From positions 1 through 8,749 of the forward strand of contig JAJFIE010000075.1 of assembly GCA_021775275.1 (NCBI GenBank): a DNA stretch of 8,749 nt, written 5' to 3'. The position numbers and the translations under genes are program-made. Shown in pieces: positions 6,140 through 8,749 of the stretch (positions are counted from its first letter, which is position 1; every line of letters begins with the position of its first letter). The DNA comes from Rhodospirillales bacterium. GTDB taxonomy: Bacteria > Pseudomonadota > Alphaproteobacteria > Rhodospirillales > Casp-alpha2. The notes beneath the pieces were generated by a model that made no database searches, had not been told where the DNA came from, and saw only the letters and a program-made list of their open reading frames with translations.

Positions 6140-8647
6140 ATGTCAACCAAGAGAATGCTAATCGATGCGACGCATGCGGAAGAGACGCGCGTCGTAATCG
6201 TCGACGGAACACGTCTCGAAGATTTTGATGTAGAGGTCGAATCCAGAAGACAGTTAAAAGGAAACATCTATCTGGCCAAAGTGACGCGGGTTGAACCCTC
6301 GCTTCAGGCCGCATTCGTCGATTTCGGTGGAAATCGGCACGGTTTCCTCGCTTTCAATGAAATTCATCCTGATTATTACCAGATTCCTGTGGCCGACCGT
6401 GAGGCTCTGATCGCCGAGCAGCGCGCGGCGGAAGCCGAGGCCGAGGAAAATGACAGTGCCGGAGACGAGGATTCAGACGAGGCCTCTGTCCAGAATGTTG
6501 GTGGCGATGATACCGAAGAGGTTGAAATCCGCCGTCCGGCCAACATGCGCCGCCAATACAAGATTCAGGAGGTCATCAAGCGGCGTCAAATCCTGCTGGT
6601 GCAGGTCGTCAAGGAAGAACGCGGCAACAAGGGCGCTGCGCTCACGACCTATATTTCACTGCCCGGTCGCTATTGCGTCCTGATGCCCAATACGGCGCGG
6701 GGTGGTGGCATTTCGCGCAAGATTTCGAACAGTGCCGACCGCCGCAAGCTGAAGTCGATACTTAACGAGTTCAATATTCCCCCGGGCGTCGCTGTTATCG
6801 TGCGAACCGCTGGGTCGAAACGCACCAAGGCGGAGATCAAGCGGGATTATGACTACCTGATGCGGTTGTGGAATCAGGTGCGTGAGACCACACTCGAATC
6901 CATTGCGCCCTGTCTCGTTCACGAGGAAGGCAACCTCATCAAACGGGCCATTCGTGATCTCTACTCCAAAGATGTCGAAGACGTCATTGTGGAAGGTAAT
7001 GAGGCTTATCGCGTTGCCAAGGATTTCATGAAACTGCTGATCCCGAGTCACTCAAAACGGGTGCAGCCCTATAAGGATGCGACGGTACCCCTGCTCCACC
7101 GCTATCAGGTGGAAAGCCAGCTCGACGCCATGCACGACCCGGTTGTCACGCTCAAATCCGGCGGATATATCGTGTTGTCGCAGACTGAAGCCCTCGTCGC
7201 CATTGACGTCAACTCGGGCAAGGCTACACGGGAACGCAATATCGAAGAAACTGCCTTGCAGACGAATATGGAGGCCGCCGAAGAGGTGGCGCGCCAGCTT
7301 CGTTTGCGTGACCTCGCCGGGCTTGTCGTCATCGATTTTATCGATATGGAAATCCACCGCAATCAGATCAAGGTGGAACGCCAGTTGAAGGAAGGCATGA
7401 AGAATGATCGCGCCCGCATCCAGATGGGGCGGATCAGTCCATTCGGCCTGCTCGAATTATCGCGTCAGCGCCTGCGCCCCAGCATCATGGAAAGCAGCAC
7501 CGGACCTTGCCCGCATTGCGGTGGCACCGGCGCCCTACGTTCCGTCGAATCAGCTGCCCTGAGTGTGATCCGCGCCATTGAAGAAGAAGGCATGAGAGGA
7601 CGGTCCACGTCCATTACGGTCCATGTGGCGACCGCTATTGCGCTCTATATTCTTAATCAGAAACGCGCTGCCCTGGCGGAAATTGAGGCCCGGTACGGGT
7701 TTTCAGTCATGCTGGCCAGTGACGATTCGCTTATTGCGCCGGATATCCGGATTGACCGGGTCAAGGGAATACCCGTCGGTGGCGAACGCGTCGTTGAACT
7801 ATATGAAGAAGATGATGACGAAGACGATAAAGTCGACAGTAAATCCGGTGACAATGCGGGTGACAGGGATGACGACGCACCCAAAAAACGTCGCCGCCGT
7901 CGTCCACGCCGGCGCGGGCGGCGCAACGAAGAAGACAATGGGTCTGGCAGCGAGCCTGACGGCAACGCAGATACCGATGATGCCTCGGATAATGGTGAGG
8001 CCACGGTCGCAACGTCACGTGGCGGGGATGGCGCCGATGAGGATGCCCCGCCCAAGAAACGGCGTCGGGGGCGTCGGGGTGGCCGCAAAAGGTCCCGCAA
8101 CCGCGACGATGAAACCGTCGAGGCCGTGGCGTCTGAACCTGCCAGTGACGTTGTGGAGGCGAGTGCCGATGAACCTGTGGATGATACCGGTGACACGTCA
8201 GGCGCCAGCGACGCTGTCGACGAGAAACCGAAGCGCGCACCGCGCCGGCGTAGCGCCAAGGCGGAATCCAAGACTGACGTAACAGCCGGGGATGTGGTGT
8301 CCGATAATTCTCCTGACAGCACCCCCGGGGATTCTGTTTCTGAAGATTCTGTTTCCGGGGATTCTTCTGACGCGGTGAAGAAAGTCGAAAAACCGAAACG
8401 TGCCAGTCGCGCACGGAAGAAAAAACCGGATGAGGGTTTGGAAGCTCCGGGTGACGATGCACCAACGTCTGCGACAATTGTTGAAATACCAATTGCGGCG
8501 CCTGAATCAGCCCCCAAAAACGATGGCCCTGAATCGCCTGAAACAGATTCAGAATCGGCAAAGACCAATACGATTGTGGTTGGCGCCGGTGATGATGACA
8601 AAAAAGCCAAACCAACGAGCCGTGGAGGCTGGTGGCGACGCTCCTGA
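6140..8647 (+). CDS. rne: Ribonuclease E (Rne/Rng family), degradosome scaffold
   Basis: This is the endonuclease that starts mRNA decay and matures rRNA and tRNA; it is 835 aa. The N-terminal catalytic half (about 1-545) has an S1 domain (about 37-180) interrupted by an acidic, Ala/Glu-rich insertion at about 88-135. Two catalytic metal-binding Asp follow: Asp356 in AIDVNSGK and Asp399 in VVIDFIDME. Next is the zinc-link CPHCGGTG (Cys457, Cys460). The spacings of 43 and 101 residues from Asp356 equal those of E. coli Asp303, Asp346 and Cys404. The C-terminal half is disordered and alternates acidic runs with basic patches (KKRRRRRPRRRGRR 582-595, KKRRRGRRGGRKRSR 639-653, EKPKRAPRRR 695-704, EKPKRASRARKKK 750-762), which are likely RNA-binding. 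It ends in GGWWRRS, the type of GWW motif shown in Caulobacter to dock PNPase. The start at 6140 was chosen for its SD site and conserved N-terminus. The leader is long and probably regulatory. Confidence 0.97.
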   Translation: MSTKRMLIDATHAEETRVVIVDGTRLEDFDVEVESRRQLKGNIYLAKVTRVEPSLQAAFVDFGGNRHGFLAFNEIHPDYYQIPVADREALIAEQRAAEAEAEENDSAGDEDSDEASVQNVGGDDTEEVEIRRPANMRRQYKIQEVIKRRQILLVQVVKEERGNKGAALTTYISLPGRYCVLMPNTARGGGISRKISNSADRRKLKSILNEFNIPPGVAVIVRTAGSKRTKAEIKRDYDYLMRLWNQVRETTLESIAPCLVHEEGNLIKRAIRDLYSKDVEDVIVEGNEAYRVAKDFMKLLIPSHSKRVQPYKDATVPLLHRYQVESQLDAMHDPVVTLKSGGYIVLSQTEALVAIDVNSGKATRERNIEETALQTNMEAAEEVARQLRLRDLAGLVVIDFIDMEIHRNQIKVERQLKEGMKNDRARIQMGRISPFGLLELSRQRLRPSIMESSTGPCPHCGGTGALRSVESAALSVIRAIEEEGMRGRSTSITVHVATAIALYILNQKRAALAEIEARYGFSVMLASDDSLIAPDIRIDRVKGIPVGGERVVELYEEDDDEDDKVDSKSGDNAGDRDDDAPKKRRRRRPRRRGRRNEEDNGSGSEPDGNADTDDASDNGEATVATSRGGDGADEDAPPKKRRRGRRGGRKRSRNRDDETVEAVASEPASDVVEASADEPVDDTGDTSGASDAVDEKPKRAPRRRSAKAESKTDVTAGDVVSDNSPDSTPGDSVSEDSVSGDSSDAVKKVEKPKRASRARKKKPDEGLEAPGDDAPTSATIVEIPIAAPESAPKNDGPESPETDSESAKTNTIVVGAGDDDKKAKPTSRGGWWRRS
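8330..8368 (+). repeat. 15-bp direct repeat inside rne (DSVSx units)
   Basis: GATTCTGTTTC begins two adjacent 15-bp units at 8330-8344 and 8345-8359, followed by a partial third (GATTCTTCT at 8360-8368). They encode DSVSE, DSVSG and DSS in the disordered acidic part of RNase E. The length is a multiple of three, so copy-number changes would keep the frame. Confidence 0.75.
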
Positions 8648-8696
8648 GCTAGCAGGCTGCTGAAAAAGTCCTCGCCTTGAGTATTTTTACGTGATT

Positions 8697-8718
8697 CCCT
8701 GTTGTCGTAGAACAAGGG
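8697..8718 (+). promoter_or_regulatory. Hairpin covering the transposase ribosome binding site
   Basis: CCCTGTT (8697-8703) can pair with AACAAGGG (8711-8718), leaving one bulged A and a 7-nt loop. The 3' arm contains most of the AAGGGG Shine-Dalgarno sequence (8714-8719) that serves the ATG at 8727. Such hairpins in IS10 and IS50 block translation of read-through mRNA. That role is inferred here. Confidence 0.35.
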
Positions 8719-8726
8719 GTGCGGGC

Positions 8727-8749
8727 ATGCGCGGTCAGGATCAAGCGAG
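8727..8749 (+). CDS. Transposase, N-terminal fragment (partial at window edge)
   Basis: Only the first seven codons are visible (MRGQDQA), in an open frame that runs off the window. AAGGGG at 8714-8719 is a well-placed Shine-Dalgarno site, 7 nt before the ATG. DDE transposases of the IS5 type often start with MRG plus a polar stretch, and the IS-like end 74 nt upstream supports the reading. The family, and whether the gene is intact, cannot be judged from this fragment. Confidence 0.5.

Larger units (their letters stand above)
8653..8749 (+). mobile_element. Left end of an insertion sequence (IS5/IS1182-like), truncated by window edge
   Basis: Five bases after the rne stop codon the sequence changes to aggctgctgaaaaagtc, which resembles the terminal inverted repeat of several DDE insertion sequences of the IS5/IS1182 type as I remember them. 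It is preceded by CTAG (8649-8652, within the palindrome GCTAGC), a target favoured by IS5-type elements (YTAR). About 74 nt inside, a new reading frame opens with MRGQDQA, a common opening of such transposases. The right end and target duplication are outside the window, so the exact boundary (8653-8655) and family are uncertain. Confidence 0.6.

Noticed and set aside
5890..6228. 112-codon plus-strand frame in the rne leader
   Set aside because: It has no ribosome site, hydrophobic pattern or familiar motif, and it overlaps the rne start in another frame. It could only matter as a leader ORF, for which I see no support.
7623..8282. 219-codon plus-strand frame overlapping rne
   Set aside because: It is a frame-shifted reading of the RNase E gene, whose catalytic and scaffold motifs are unbroken in the main frame.
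7657..8715. 352-codon minus-strand open frame opposite the RNase E C-terminal half, Ser/Arg rich
   Set aside because: Its Ser runs are the reverse complement of Asp/Glu codons in the acidic scaffold, it has no domain, and it crosses the rne stop and the IS end.
1..8749. Search by eye for CRISPR arrays, tRNA or rRNA genes, prophage genes, toxin-antitoxin pairs or an unknown defence system
   Set aside because: There are no spaced direct repeats, no cloverleaf or rRNA-like sequence, and every long coding region belongs to a known housekeeping family. Only the IS end at the right edge is mobile DNA.

Overview
The window looks like a stretch of an alphaproteobacterial chromosome, probably from a Rhodospirillales-like lineage. 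I base this on the proteins rather than on any search. The RNase E opens with the alphaproteobacterial MLIDATHxEETRVV block, carries an acidic insertion in its S1 domain and ends in GGWWRRS. The gene order rne / amidase / PBP1A matches the arrangement I recall from many alphaproteobacteria. The ABC ATPase resembles the AapP/BztD type.

Layout. (1) Bases 1-1701, + strand: the tail of an amino acid ABC transporter permease, the complete ATPase and a HisN-like inositol-monophosphatase-family phosphatase. They are spaced 7 and 14 nt apart with clear Shine-Dalgarno sites, so they form one operon whose upstream genes lie outside the window. (2) Bases 1707-5623, - strand: an AmiC-type N-acetylmuramoyl-L-alanine amidase (AMIN plus Amidase_3) followed by a class A penicillin-binding protein (PBP1A). 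This is a cell-wall pair: one enzyme cleaves septal peptidoglycan and the other builds it. The PBP1A gene converges on the phosphatase gene with only 5 nt between stop codons. (3) Bases 5624-6139: a 516-nt divergent intergenic region with candidate promoters, a perfect 12-bp palindrome and several hairpins. It probably includes a long rne 5' leader, the kind of leader through which RNase E is known to regulate itself in E. coli. (4) Bases 6140-8647, + strand: a complete RNase E of 835 aa with a disordered, charge-alternating degradosome scaffold and a C-terminal PNPase-docking motif. (5) Bases about 8653-8749: the left end of an insertion sequence, directly behind the rne stop codon, with the first codons of a transposase.

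I see no tRNA, rRNA, CRISPR array or defence system, and I do not see evidence of a new biological system. The window is mostly conserved housekeeping DNA. The points that deserve a second look are the rne leader, the two palindromes at candidate promoters, the IS junction with a possibly sequestered transposase ribosome site, the altered substrate-side residues of the phosphatase, and the CxxC in PBP1A.
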